Positions 19,491 to 28,287 of a stretch of 64,000 nucleotides of DNA are shown here, one piece after another; within the stretch, counting starts at the first letter, position 1; every line of letters begins with the position of its first letter. The position numbers and the translations under genes were made by a program. The DNA is from Gardnerella massiliensis (GTDB lineage Bacteria > Actinomycetota > Actinomycetes > Actinomycetales > Bifidobacteriaceae): assembly GCF_003408845.1 (NCBI RefSeq), contig NZ_LRTV01000010.1:1-64000 (forward strand). Reading direction: 5' to 3'. Under the pieces are notes generated by a model. It was not told where the DNA came from and ran no database searches. It saw nothing but the letters and a program-made list of their open reading frames with translations.

Positions 19491-19676
19491 AGTGTCTCAA
19501 AACGACCAAAATGAGACACTAGCGCAGAACACCAACTGCACGCGGGTCCGAAGAACGGGATTAAGAGACACTAGCGCAGAACACCAACTGCACGCGGGTC
19601 CGAAGAACGGGATTAAGAGACACTAGCGCAGAACACCAACTGCACCAGTGTCTCAAAACGACCAAAATTAGACACT
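19491..19676. repeat. Tandem 52-bp repeats bounded by hairpins
   Basis: GAGACACTAGCGCAGAACAC starts at 19513, 19565 and 19617, an exact 52-bp period; the first two units are identical (with TGCACGCGGGTCC). The block is bounded by hairpins AGTGTCTCA/TGAGACACT (19491-19520) and AGTGTCTCA/TTAGACACT (19647-19676), each with a CGACCAAAA-type loop. It lies between the tRNA promoter and pgi. No protein-coding gene is supported here (19389-19927). Confidence 0.85.
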
Positions 19677-19927
19677 CACGCAGCGCGCTGACTGCACCAG
19701 TGTCCCAAAGACCTCCAAACGTTAGATGTGTTGCGCGCGTTTGGAACGACGCGCTAAACAAGATGCAACATAGACTATAAGATTTTATGCGCGAACCATC
19801 AGTATTATTGTGTTCGTTTTTATGTTAAGCTTCGCGTGTTTCTGTCTGCTTTTGTGAGTATCTTGTGAAGTGGATGATAGCGACAATTGCTGTCGCATCA
19901 GTTGAAGAAATGAAAGGACCAAAACAA

Positions 19928-21622
19928 ATGGCCATCAATCCGCCAGTTGACGCCGTAAAGACCCCAGAATGGGCTGCATTGCAGAAGCATTACGACGAGT
20001 TACAGTCTGAAGGCGTTTGCCTGAAGAAGTGGTTTGCAGAGGATGCAAACCGTGTGGATAAGTTGAGCTTCGAAGCTGGAGATCTCCACTTCGATCTTTC
20101 TAAGAATTTGATTAAGCCAGAAACGCTGAAGCTTTTTGCTGACCTTGCTAAGGCTGTAAAGCTTGACGAGCGCACCAAGGCAATGTACACCGGCGTGCAC
20201 ATTAACAATACCGAAGATCGTGCAGTGTTGCACACCGCTTTGCGTCGCCCAGCAGAGGATGCTGGTAAGTTCATGGTTGACGGTCAAGACACCGTTGCCG
20301 ACGTGCGTGAAGTGTTGGGTCGTATTTACGATTTTGCTAACGAAGTTCGCTCCGGCGCCTGGAAGGGCGTTACTGGCAAGAACATCAAGACCGTTGTGAA
20401 CATTGGTATCGGTGGTTCCGACTTGGGCCCGGTCATGGTTTACGAAGCCTTGAAGCCATACGCTGACGCTGGCATTAGCGCTCGCTACGTTTCTAACATT
20501 GATCCAAACGACATGGCCGAAAAGACCAAGGATTTGGATCCAGAAACCACGCTGTTCATCATCGTTTCCAAGACTTTCACCACTTTGGAAACCTTGACCA
20601 ACGCTCGTACCGCTCGCACCTGGTTGCTTAACAAGCTTCAGGAATCCGGCGCTATCGACGGCTCCGACGCAAAGAAGGCTGAAGCTGTTGCTAAGCACTT
20701 CGTGGCTGTTTCCACCAACCTCGAAAAGGTTGAAGAGTTCGGCATCAACCCAACCAACGCCTTTGGCTTCTGGAACTGGGTTGGCGGTCGTTACTCTGTG
20801 GATTCCGCTGTTGGTACTTCTTTGGCTGTGGTTCTCGGCCCAGAGCGTTTCGAAGAGTTCTTGCACGGCTTCCACGCAATCGATACTTACTTTGCTGAAA
20901 CCCCGTTCGAGAAGAACGTTGTGGTGCTTCTCGGTATGCTCAACGTTTGGTACCGCAACTTCTACAAGGTTGCTTCCCACGCTGTGCTTCCTTACGACCA
21001 GTACTTGCACCGCTTCCCAGCTTATTTGCAGCAGCTCACCATGGAATCCAACGGTAAGTCTGTGCGCTGGGACGGCACTCCTGTAACCAGCGAAACCGGC
21101 GAAATCTTCTGGGGCGAGCCAGGCACTAACGGCCAGCACGCTTTCTACCAGTTGATTCACCAGGGCACCCAGCTTATTCCAGCTGATTTCATCGCCTTTG
21201 TGAACACGCCAAATCCTACTAAGGATGGCGACCAGGATGTGCACGAGCTCTTCTTGGGCAACTATCTTGCACAGACTAAGGCTCTTGCTTTCGGTAAGAC
21301 TGCTGACGAAGTTCGCGCTGAAGGCACTCCAGAGGAGATTGTGCCAGCTCGCGTATTCGAGGGCAACCGTCCAACCACTTCCATCTTCGGCGATGCTTTG
21401 ACCCCATTCAGCTTGGGCGAGCTTATTGCTCTCTACGAGCACATCACCTTCGTTGAAGGCACTGTGTGGGGCTTGGATTCCTACGATCAGTGGGGTGTGG
21501 AACTTGGCAAGCAGCTTGCAAAGCAGATTACTCCTGCAATCTCTAAGGATGACGATGCTTTGGCAGCTCAGGATGCTTCTACCCAGAGCTTGATCCGCTT
21601 CTATCGCGCTCATCGCAAGTAA
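19928..21622 (+). CDS. pgi: Glucose-6-phosphate isomerase
   Basis: Interconverts glucose-6-phosphate and fructose-6-phosphate; in bifidobacteria this feeds the fructose-6-phosphate phosphoketolase shunt. Family motifs: [11 protein letters not shown] near residue 157, [14 protein letters not shown] near 213, and [12 protein letters not shown] near 282. The start at ATG 19928 (564 aa) follows GAAAGGACC; an upstream in-frame GTG at 19865 lacks a ribosome site. Codon usage is strongly biased (CGC/GGC/AAG-rich), consistent with high expression. Confidence 0.96.
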   Translation: MAINPPVDAVKTPEWAALQKHYDELQSEGVCLKKWFAEDANRVDKLSFEAGDLHFDLSKNLIKPETLKLFADLAKAVKLDERTKAMYTGVHINNTEDRAVLHTALRRPAEDAGKFMVDGQDTVADVREVLGRIYDFANEVRSGAWKGVTGKNIKTVVNIGIGGSDLGPVMVYEALKPYADAGISARYVSNIDPNDMAEKTKDLDPETTLFIIVSKTFTTLETLTNARTARTWLLNKLQESGAIDGSDAKKAEAVAKHFVAVSTNLEKVEEFGINPTNAFGFWNWVGGRYSVDSAVGTSLAVVLGPERFEEFLHGFHAIDTYFAETPFEKNVVVLLGMLNVWYRNFYKVASHAVLPYDQYLHRFPAYLQQLTMESNGKSVRWDGTPVTSETGEIFWGEPGTNGQHAFYQLIHQGTQLIPADFIAFVNTPNPTKDGDQDVHELFLGNYLAQTKALAFGKTADEVRAEGTPEEIVPARVFEGNRPTTSIFGDALTPFSLGELIALYEHITFVEGTVWGLDSYDQWGVELGKQLAKQITPAISKDDDALAAQDASTQSLIRFYRAHRK

Positions 21623-21660
21623 TTGCGTAGTAGTTTTATTTAGCGATTGCTGATTTATAG

Positions 21661-21696
21661 GCCTCTTGGCGTTAATTCGTCAAGAGGCTTTTTGTT
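21661..21696 (+). terminator. Terminator after pgi
   Basis: GCCTCTTG (21661-21668) pairs with CAAGAGGC (21681-21688), followed by TTTTTG. Confidence 0.85.
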
Positions 21697-21697
21697 T

Positions 21698-21940
21698 TGA
21701 ACATTTTCGGGAGTTTTTTCTCCGGCGTTTGTTGCTGTTTTGGTGGTTTTTTGGAACATTTGCGGGAGAATTTCCTGGTTTTGTTGTTGTTTTGGTGGTT
21801 TTGTGGAACATTTGCGGGAAAAACTCCGGCGTTTGTTGTTGTTTTGGCCGTGTTGTGGAACATTTGCGGGAAAAACTCCGGCGTTTGTTGTTGTTTTGGC
21901 CGTGTTGTGGAACATTCTCCGGAAAATCTCGCCGGCTTTT
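21698..21940 (+). repeat. Dispersed 52-bp repeat, array A
   Basis: GGAACATTTGC-type unit starts are at 21698 (degenerate), 21753, 21805, 21857 and 21909, spaced 55, 52, 52 and 52 bp. Each unit carries a short CCGG hairpin (for example CGGGAGTTTTTTCTCCGG), then GTTTGTTGTTGTTTTGG and a T-rich tail. The family recurs near 38.5, 38.7, 43.0 and 51.4 kb. Confidence 0.92.
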
Positions 21941-21945
21941 GTAGC

Positions 21946-21974
21946 TTGACACGGTATCTGCGATATTTTATAAT
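21946..21974 (+). promoter_or_regulatory. Perfect consensus sigma-70 promoter
   Basis: TTGACA (21946-21951), a 17-bp spacer, and TATAAT (21969-21974). It directly precedes a consensus Shine-Dalgarno and a small ORF. Confidence 0.8.
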
Positions 21975-22002
21975 TAGCACGAACTTAAGGAGGTGATTCG
22001 CC

Positions 22003-22149
22003 GTGAAACATGACAGTAAAAGCCATAATTCTAGTACTCGTACTGATGAAGGCTCCGACACTATTGGCAGTAGTAGTTCGGACGTTCCTCCTGAATATAT
22101 GAAGCCGGCAATCACCAAAGTTAGGTTACAAAACTTGCGAAATATATAA
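22003..22149 (+). CDS. Small hydrophilic protein of unknown function, 48 aa
   Basis: A short ORF starting GTG at 22003 and ending TAA at 22149. AAGGAGGTGAT at 21987-21997 is a full match to the complement of the 16S rRNA 3' end, with the GGAGG core 9 bases from the start; a perfect promoter lies at 21946-21974. The predicted protein begins MKHDSKSHNSST, is rich in Ser, Thr, Asp and Lys, contains SDVPPEYMKP, and has no membrane segment or Cys. I do not recognise a family. It is transcribed toward, but separated by 327 bp of AT-rich DNA from, the transporter genes. The expression signals make it a better candidate than its size suggests. Confidence 0.55.
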   Translation: MKHDSKSHNSSTRTDEGSDTIGSSSSDVPPEYMKPAITKVRLQNLRNI

Positions 22150-22476
22150 CTTGCGAAATATATAACTTACAGAGTTAAAAACGTGAGTTCTAGTTATTTG
22201 TGCCTGTAACGTAATCAATGGTGATACGGCTACACAAGAATTATGCAAAATTACGCAAAGAAATTACGCAAGAAATTACAAAATAATTACGCAAAGAAAT
22301 TACGCAAAATAATTACGCAAAAATTACAAAATCTAAATAGAAATCCGCAAAGAATCTAAATAGATATCTGCGTAATAAATAACATAACAAATCGTAATAA
22401 GCAACGTAATAAATAAATAGAAATAAACACAATAGACGAAGGCGAACTCACTTATTGCCTATTCGAGGATTTTATT
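22150..22476 (+). other. AT-rich gap with short repeats
   Basis: No gene seen. It holds repeated AATTACGCAAAG-like units (22245-22330) and a duplicated AACTTGCGAAATATAT (22131-22163). It may include the promoter of the downstream permease. Confidence 0.4.
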
Positions 22477-24225
22477 ATGACCATATTTACGACGTCGCGC
22501 AAGGAAAGCGCAGCAACGCAGGTTGACGAGAACACTCGATTCTTGTCAGACATTCTTGTGTGCATTGGCATTATAGCCGTTTTTGGCGTTACTGCTTTCC
22601 TCATCCAGCGCATTAATCAGCCGATTGGCCCAAGCGGTATTCCTTCCCAAGTGTCTACCGATTTAATTAATTTGCCATATTACACATTGCGTTCAGTGTT
22701 CCGCATGCTGATTGCTTTGGTGGCTTCTCTTATTTTCACCATTATTTACGGCTCACTTGCAGCGCGCAGCCGTCGCCTTGGGAAAGTACTTATTCCGCTT
22801 CTCGACATTCTGCAGTCGGTGCCAATCTTGGGCTTCCTTTCGGCAACGGTTACCATTTGGTTGGTGCTGTTCCCGGGTTCCATGCTTGGTGTTGAAGCAG
22901 CTTCGATTTTTGCTATTTTCACCAGCCAGGCGTGGAATATGACCTTCTCATTCCACCGTTCGCTACTGAGTGAACCAAAAGAGCTTGATGAGGCGGTTCG
23001 TAGCCTTCAGCTTACGCATTGGCAGCGTTTCTGGGTATTGGATATGCCAAACGCGATGATTCCGCTGCTGTGGAACTGCATGATGTCCGTTGGCGGTGGT
23101 TGGTTCTTCCTGACCGCTTCGGAAATGATTTCTGTTAACAATCATACGTACGCGCTTCCTGGCATTGGAAGCTTCGTAGCGCAGTCTGCTGCCGAAAATA
23201 AGCTTGGCCACATTTGGTGGGCTATTGTGGCGATGGTACTTGTGGTTCTCGCACTTGATTTCTTCTTGTGGAAGCCACTTACGGCTTGGGCTGAGCGTTT
23301 TCGTATTACGCAAAGTGCTTCAGATAATGAGCGTCACAGTGCTATTTTGACGTTGATTCGCCATTCCCACGCGGACGAAGTTATTAGTAAGCTGTTTTTG
23401 CCTATTCGAGAATGGCTTGAGAAAATTACGCGTCCGTTTGGGCGTACTGGTTCTAAGTGGCCGCACAAGGCTTCGCAACGCAAGCTTGGGGATATGGCAT
23501 TTAATGTGCTGATGTTCCTGATTATTGCAACTGGAGCCGCGCACATGATTTATTTTGTTGCCACCACTGCTGGGTTGCAAGAGTTTGCTAAGGCTGGTTT
23601 GCTTGGTGGAATTACGTTTGTGCGCGTGGCTTTATTGATTTTGGTAAGCTCGCTTATTTGGGTTCCGGTTGGCGTGTTAATTGGCATGAATCCAAAGATT
23701 TCGCGCATTATGCAGCCGATTGTACAGATTCTCGCAAGCTTCCCAGCAAACTTTATTTTCCCGTTTGCTATGATGTGGTTCTTGGCTTGGCATATTGATT
23801 TAGGCTGGGGCAGTATTATTTTGATGGCACTTGGTACGCAATGGTACATTTTGTTTAATGTTATTGCTGGAGCAAGTGCTATTCCAGATGATCTTCGCGA
23901 GATGACACGCAGCTTCCGTTTAGGACGTACTTTGCGTTGGAAGACACTTATTTTGCCGTCTATTTTCGGATCGTGGTGCACCGGTGGTATTACCGCTGCA
24001 GGCGGCGCGTGGAACGCTTCTATTGTTTCCGAAATTGTGGAATATGGCAAGAATCGTATGGCAACTTCCGGCTTGGGAGCGTATATAACGAACGCTACTA
24101 CCGTTGGTGATTCTGCGCGTACTTTAGTCGGTGTGACAGTGATGAGTTTGATTGTGGTGTTAAGCAATCGTTTGTTCTGGTCACCTTTGCAGCGTATTTC
24201 TGAGAGGCGTTACGTGTTGAATTAG
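22477..24225 (+). CDS. NitT/TauT-type ABC transporter permease, two permease domains fused
   Basis: 582-aa membrane protein with two binding-protein-dependent permease domains in one chain: residues about 30-275 and 300-575, each with around six hydrophobic segments and an EAA-like loop (SLQLTHWQRFWVLDMPNAM and SFRLGRTLRWKTLILPS). The partner ATPase follows. No substrate-binding protein gene is nearby, so the substrate is not evident. Relatives in bifidobacteria are annotated only generically as ABC permease. Confidence 0.82.
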   Translation: MTIFTTSRKESAATQVDENTRFLSDILVCIGIIAVFGVTAFLIQRINQPIGPSGIPSQVSTDLINLPYYTLRSVFRMLIALVASLIFTIIYGSLAARSRRLGKVLIPLLDILQSVPILGFLSATVTIWLVLFPGSMLGVEAASIFAIFTSQAWNMTFSFHRSLLSEPKELDEAVRSLQLTHWQRFWVLDMPNAMIPLLWNCMMSVGGGWFFLTASEMISVNNHTYALPGIGSFVAQSAAENKLGHIWWAIVAMVLVVLALDFFLWKPLTAWAERFRITQSASDNERHSAILTLIRHSHADEVISKLFLPIREWLEKITRPFGRTGSKWPHKASQRKLGDMAFNVLMFLIIATGAAHMIYFVATTAGLQEFAKAGLLGGITFVRVALLILVSSLIWVPVGVLIGMNPKISRIMQPIVQILASFPANFIFPFAMMWFLAWHIDLGWGSIILMALGTQWYILFNVIAGASAIPDDLREMTRSFRLGRTLRWKTLILPSIFGSWCTGGITAAGGAWNASIVSEIVEYGKNRMATSGLGAYITNATTVGDSARTLVGVTVMSLIVVLSNRLFWSPLQRISERRYVLN

Positions 24226-24417
24226 CATTTCGCAATATGCGTTGCAAAATGTTTCACGCGACGTTTCACAAAGAATCGTAAGACGTAAGAAAAACGCAAA
24301 ACGCAAAAACGCAAAAGCGCAAAAGCGCAAAACTTGAAAACACAAAACTTGAAAATGCAAATAAAAATGTAAGAAAATCACACGAAATTTTCTTATAAAA
24401 CAGATTGGCAAAAAATT

Positions 24418-25929
24418 ATGACTACTTTGAACAATGCTGCGGCAACTAAGCCATCATCAATCACCGGCGACATCATTGACGCTAAGCACATCAGCCAAAG
24501 CTTCACTTCCGACAGCGGTACCACTCAGCACGTGCTGCACGATATCTCCTTCACCCTGAGAGAAGGCGAAATTGTGGCAATTCTCGGTCGTTCTGGTGCC
24601 GGCAAATCAACCTTCCTTCGCACAATGGCAGGTCTCGTGCAACCAACGGAAGGCACAGTCACCTATCGTGGGCGAGAGCTTACAGGACCAAACCCAGGGG
24701 TGGCAATCGTGTTCCAAACCTTCGCGTTAATGCCGTGGCTTACTGTGCAAGACAATGTGGAACTTGGTTTGCGCGCTCGCGGAGTTAGCAAAGAGAAGCG
24801 TACTGAGCTTGCGCTCGCTGCAATTGACGCAATCGGTTTGGACGGCTTTGAAACCGCTTATCCGAAGGAGCTTTCCGGCGGTATGCGTCAGCGCGTTGGT
24901 ATTGCGCGCGCGTTGGTGCTTCGTCCGGATGCGCTGTTCATGGATGAGCCGTTCTCCGCGCTCGATGTGCTTACTGCAGAAAACTTGCGTCAAGAAGTGC
25001 TTAAGTTGTGGTCGAGCGAGGAGCGCGATATTAAGTCGGTGCTTATTGTGACGCACAATATTGAAGAAGCGGTACAGATGGCTGATCGCGTGGTTGTTTT
25101 GGGTTCGCATCCGGGTCACTTGATTGCGGACGTTAAGGTTGATTTGCCGCGTCCTCGAGATAAGCACAGTGCAGAATTTGAAGCAATGGTCGATAATTTG
25201 TATGCGATTCTCACCGGTTCCGCACCTGATATCACGTCGGAACAAGACAATACTGAAGTTGCAGCTAATCAGGATCAAACGCAGGTTGCAGACGCTGAGG
25301 ATGCTGAAGATACTGAGGCTGCTGCAATTGCAGATCTGCTTATTCAGCATCATCATGAGGATGAAACTGAAGCTAGTGCAGAAGATCAGGATGAGCCTAG
25401 CGATAGTAAGCAGGAGCCTGTGTCAGTACATTTGCTCCCGAACGCAACTCCAGGTGGTATGGCTGGTTTGCTCGACGTAATTTCAGAATATCCAGACGGT
25501 ATCGATTTGGCTGATTTAGCAGCTGATCTTTCCTTCGAAATTGATGATTTGTTCCCGTTGGTTGATGCCGGTCGCATGCTCAATCTTGTTACTGCTGAAA
25601 ACGGTCATATTGCTATTACTTCTGCGGGCGAGGAATGGCATAACGCTGATATTTTGCACAGTAAGCAGGTGTTTGCTCGTCTTTCCTTGGAACACGCGCC
25701 TTTGGTGCACGCTATTGACCAGGCTTTGAGCCGTAATCGTAATGGTAAGCTTCGTGGCGAATTGATTTTGGATTTGCTTCGCAGTAAGCATACGGATGCG
25801 CTTGCGCGTCAGCAGTTTGATATTGCGATTAGCTGGGGTCGTTACGGCGAGTTATTTGATTACGACGCGGACGATGACGAGTTGACACGCACGGTGGAAA
25901 CTGCTCCGCTTGATGGCGTGTCGCGCTGA
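24418..25929 (+). CDS. NitT/TauT-type ABC transporter ATPase with AAA-associated C-terminal domain
   Basis: 503 aa. Residues 1-265 are a standard importer ATPase: Walker A GRSGAGKST near 58, signature LSGGMRQRVGIARAL near 153, Walker B ALFMDEPFSALD near 175, H-loop VTHN. Then comes an acidic linker (about 275-335, rich in Glu, Asp, Gln and His), and residues 340-500 resemble the AAA-associated C-terminal domain found on nitrate/taurine-like ATPases. The 24226-24417 gap is A-rich with repeated CGCAAAA units. It works with the fused permease upstream; the C-terminal domain may sense substrate or state. Confidence 0.85.
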   Translation: MTTLNNAAATKPSSITGDIIDAKHISQSFTSDSGTTQHVLHDISFTLREGEIVAILGRSGAGKSTFLRTMAGLVQPTEGTVTYRGRELTGPNPGVAIVFQTFALMPWLTVQDNVELGLRARGVSKEKRTELALAAIDAIGLDGFETAYPKELSGGMRQRVGIARALVLRPDALFMDEPFSALDVLTAENLRQEVLKLWSSEERDIKSVLIVTHNIEEAVQMADRVVVLGSHPGHLIADVKVDLPRPRDKHSAEFEAMVDNLYAILTGSAPDITSEQDNTEVAANQDQTQVADAEDAEDTEAAAIADLLIQHHHEDETEASAEDQDEPSDSKQEPVSVHLLPNATPGGMAGLLDVISEYPDGIDLADLAADLSFEIDDLFPLVDAGRMLNLVTAENGHIAITSAGEEWHNADILHSKQVFARLSLEHAPLVHAIDQALSRNRNGKLRGELILDLLRSKHTDALARQQFDIAISWGRYGELFDYDADDDELTRTVETAPLDGVSR

Positions 25930-26092
25930 ATTTGTGTGGATGTGCTAGTAGCTAAACCTTCGTTGTAAGCGTCCGTTACAAGCGATAGTTTGCAAGCGGT
26001 GGTTACCGGCAGGAAGCGGTAGTAATAACGCCAAAATGTCCATTACACTGCATAAATTTATTGCTTGTATGCTTTCGATAAAAGGATGCCGC

Positions 26093-26134
26093 ATGGTTCT
26101 TTTGTCTCTAAGGTCTAGTCGCTTCTTGTTGTGA
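26093..26134 (+). CDS. Candidate leader peptide upstream of rplS (13 aa)
   Basis: A 13-codon ORF (MVLLSLRSSRFLL) with AAAGGATG at a proper distance, ending 19 bp before a strong hairpin and about 106 bp before rplS. Leader ORF plus hairpin could be an attenuator. The evidence is only arrangement, and translation is unproven. The rest of 25930-26240 has no gene. Confidence 0.3.
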   Translation: MVLLSLRSSRFLL

Positions 26135-26153
26135 GATTGCGCGGATCGGAAGC

Positions 26154-26175
26154 CCCAAAAAGCAGACTTTTTGGG
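26154..26175 (+). promoter_or_regulatory. Hairpin in rplS leader
   Basis: CCCAAAAAG (26154-26162) pairs perfectly with CTTTTTGGG (26167-26175) over a CAGA loop. No T-run follows, so it is more likely a leader structure than a simple terminator. Confidence 0.55.
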
Positions 26176-26240
26176 AACGAATACGCTAGGTTTATCTAGC
26201 TAACTTTTCGTCGATATGCGGCGGCGATGGAGGAATAATT

Positions 26241-26609
26241 ATGGTGAATGCTGTAGAAGCATTTGATGCTAAGCATCTTAAGGCTGCTGAGGAAATCCCA
26301 GCTTTCCGTCCTGGCGACACTGTTGATGTCAACGTGAAGATTCAGGAAGGTAACAACACTCGTATCCAGACCTTCACCGGCGTGGTGATTGCTCGTAAGG
26401 GTGCTGGCGTGCGCGAGACTTTCGTTGTGCGTAAGGTGAGCTTCGGCACTGGTGTTGAGCGTCGTTTCCCACTTCATTCCCCAGCTATCGATTCGATTAA
26501 GCTGGTTCGTAGCGGTCGCGTTCGTCGCGCCAAGCTTTATTACCTTCGCGCTTTGCGCGGTAAGGCTGCTCGTATTGCCGAGCGTCGCGATAACAGCGCT
26601 GCTAAGTAA
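26241..26609 (+). CDS. rplS: 50S ribosomal protein L19
   Basis: Large-subunit protein at the interface with 30S. It is 122 aa and carries the typical [34 protein letters not shown] and [18 protein letters not shown] blocks. GGAGG precedes the ATG. It leads a run of lepB and rnhB, the common actinobacterial order rplS-lepB-rnhB. Confidence 0.97.
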   Translation: MVNAVEAFDAKHLKAAEEIPAFRPGDTVDVNVKIQEGNNTRIQTFTGVVIARKGAGVRETFVVRKVSFGTGVERRFPLHSPAIDSIKLVRSGRVRRAKLYYLRALRGKAARIAERRDNSAAK

Positions 26610-26638
26610 TTATAAATTTAGGGTGAAGGATTTTATGT

Positions 26639-27433
26639 ATGGCATCTCGTGGCACGCAATTAAGCGATAATCATATCGTTACCGTGGCGGGTCATGGTGT
26701 CGATCCTTCCCCCGTTCCGCCAGAGCCTCCGGAGGGTTATATACCTTCCGGCTCTGGTAGTTCAGGCAAGAAGTCTGGCGGTAATCGTTTTGCACACGCA
26801 CGCAAAAGGGAGGGTGAGCATTTTTCTTGGAAAGATTTGCTCACATGGTTTGGTATCCCTGTGCTTCTGGTGTTGTTTGTGCGCATATTTTTGCTTGGAG
26901 CGTATACTATTCCTTCCGGCTCTATGCTTGATACGATTCACATCGGTGACTATGTGATTACGTCGAAACTCACTCCGCGTATTTTCCCGTTGCATCGTGG
27001 CGACGTTGTGGTTTTTGAGGATCCTGCTCATTGGTTAAGCGGCGAATCTACTTCTGGTGCCACCTCTGGTAACGATTTGATTAAGCGTCTTATTGGATTG
27101 CCAGGAGATACGGTTGAGTGCAATGGTCCAGGGGAGCCTATTGTAGTTAATGGTGTGCCGGTTCACGAATCCGCTTATATTCGTCCGGGTGTGGACCCAA
27201 GTTCTTTCCCATTTAAGGTGAAGGTTACTGAGGGGCACGTGTTTGTACTTGGTGATAATCGTGCTAATTCTGCCGATTCTCGCTATCATCGCAACGATGG
27301 CGACGATGGCTTGGTGCCAATTTCTAAAATTGAGGGCGTGGCGGTATTCCGCACATGGCCATTTGATCGCATAGGATTATTAGACGATCATCACGACGCT
27401 TTTGACAGTGTTCCTGATCGTCCTGCTAAGTAG
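26639..27433 (+). CDS. lepB: Signal peptidase I
   Basis: Membrane serine protease that removes signal peptides from secreted proteins. An N-terminal tail rich in Pro, Gly and Ser (about 60 aa) is followed by one membrane segment (about 68-90). The catalytic Ser is in IPSGSM near residue 97 and the catalytic Lys in LIKRLIGLPGD near 143. The conserved GDNRANSADSRYH is near 203. GAAGGA precedes the ATG at 26639. 264 aa. Confidence 0.95.
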   Translation: MASRGTQLSDNHIVTVAGHGVDPSPVPPEPPEGYIPSGSGSSGKKSGGNRFAHARKREGEHFSWKDLLTWFGIPVLLVLFVRIFLLGAYTIPSGSMLDTIHIGDYVITSKLTPRIFPLHRGDVVVFEDPAHWLSGESTSGATSGNDLIKRLIGLPGDTVECNGPGEPIVVNGVPVHESAYIRPGVDPSSFPFKVKVTEGHVFVLGDNRANSADSRYHRNDGDDGLVPISKIEGVAVFRTWPFDRIGLLDDHHDAFDSVPDRPAK

Positions 27434-27441
27434 TAGCAATT

Positions 27442-28158
27442 ATGCAATCCCAGCTTCATAATATTCCAACTGTGCCGTCTTGTCTGCATGAGCAAAACCT
27501 TCTCAATCAAGGCTACAACTGGGTGATTGGACTTGACGAAGTCGGACGTGGCTCGTTGGCAGGGCCAGTAATGGTTGGTGCAGCGATTATTGGACAGAGC
27601 CAAGTTGAAGCGAAAACTATGCCTGAAGGTTTAGCTGATTCCAAACTTCTTACGGAACATCGCCGAAAAGCATTGTATGAGCCTTTGCAATCTTGGTGTT
27701 CTGCTTGGGCGGTTGGTTCGTGCACGAATAAAGAAATTGACGAGTGGGGGATAAGTTATGCTCTCGGCGTGGCGGCTTTGAAAGCAATTGCGTCAGCGCA
27801 GGAGCAGCTTGCTAAACGTTACGTCAACGATCCAATAGCAGGGCAGCGATTTGCGGCTATTTTGGACGGTCCTTGTGACTATATTGACAACGTAGCTAAT
27901 ACCTTTGATGCTCCAGACGTTCCTTTCGCTGTGAAAGTGAATACTTTAGTGAAGGCGGATCGGCAGTGTGCGAGTGTGGCTGCTGCGGCTGTTCTTGCGA
28001 AAGTAACTAGAGATGAACTTATGGTTTCGCTTGCGAACAAACCTGAGTATGCGCCTTACGATTGGGCACACAACAAAGGTTACGGTTCCTTAGCGCATCG
28101 TAACGCAATTAAAGAAAACGGACCGAGTGATTTGCACAGATTGTCCTGGCATTTGTAA
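27442..28158 (+). CDS. rnhB: Ribonuclease HII
   Basis: Cuts RNA in RNA-DNA hybrids and single ribonucleotides in DNA. The N-terminal motif GLDEVGRGSLAGPV (about 30-43) holds the first Asp-Glu metal ligands; a later acidic residue is in ILDGPCDYID and KVNTLVKADRQCASVAAA follows. 238 aa. It starts 9 bp after the lepB stop, so it belongs to the same operon. Confidence 0.95.
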   Translation: MQSQLHNIPTVPSCLHEQNLLNQGYNWVIGLDEVGRGSLAGPVMVGAAIIGQSQVEAKTMPEGLADSKLLTEHRRKALYEPLQSWCSAWAVGSCTNKEIDEWGISYALGVAALKAIASAQEQLAKRYVNDPIAGQRFAAILDGPCDYIDNVANTFDAPDVPFAVKVNTLVKADRQCASVAAAAVLAKVTRDELMVSLANKPEYAPYDWAHNKGYGSLAHRNAIKENGPSDLHRLSWHL

Positions 28159-28187
28159 TTAGAAGTTACTTTTTTTTTGGAAGTAAT

Positions 28188-28211
28188 TTTCTTTACAGCG
28201 GTGTAAAGAAA
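28188..28211. promoter_or_regulatory. Perfect palindrome upstream of the LacI gene
   Basis: TTTCTTTACA, GCGG, TGTAAAGAAA: 10-bp arms, 77 bp before the regulator start. No T-run follows on either side that would make it a clear terminator. It is a candidate operator for autoregulation. A near-identical palindrome occurs at 51488-51511. Confidence 0.55.
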
Positions 28212-28287
28212 GTGTCGTTTGCATACAAAAAGTTGCTAAAAATGGTAAATTATGCAGTACAAAGTTATTGTTAGCGGGGGTTCGGGT

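Noticed and set aside
20000-21613. 537-codon open frame antisense to pgi
   Set aside because: A mirror of strongly biased codon usage in pgi. No ribosome site and no recognisable domain.
21655-22118. Several overlapping minus- and plus-strand ORFs within the 52-bp repeat array
   Set aside because: They exist only because the repeat unit lacks stops in several frames; they encode repeated low-complexity peptides with no start signals.
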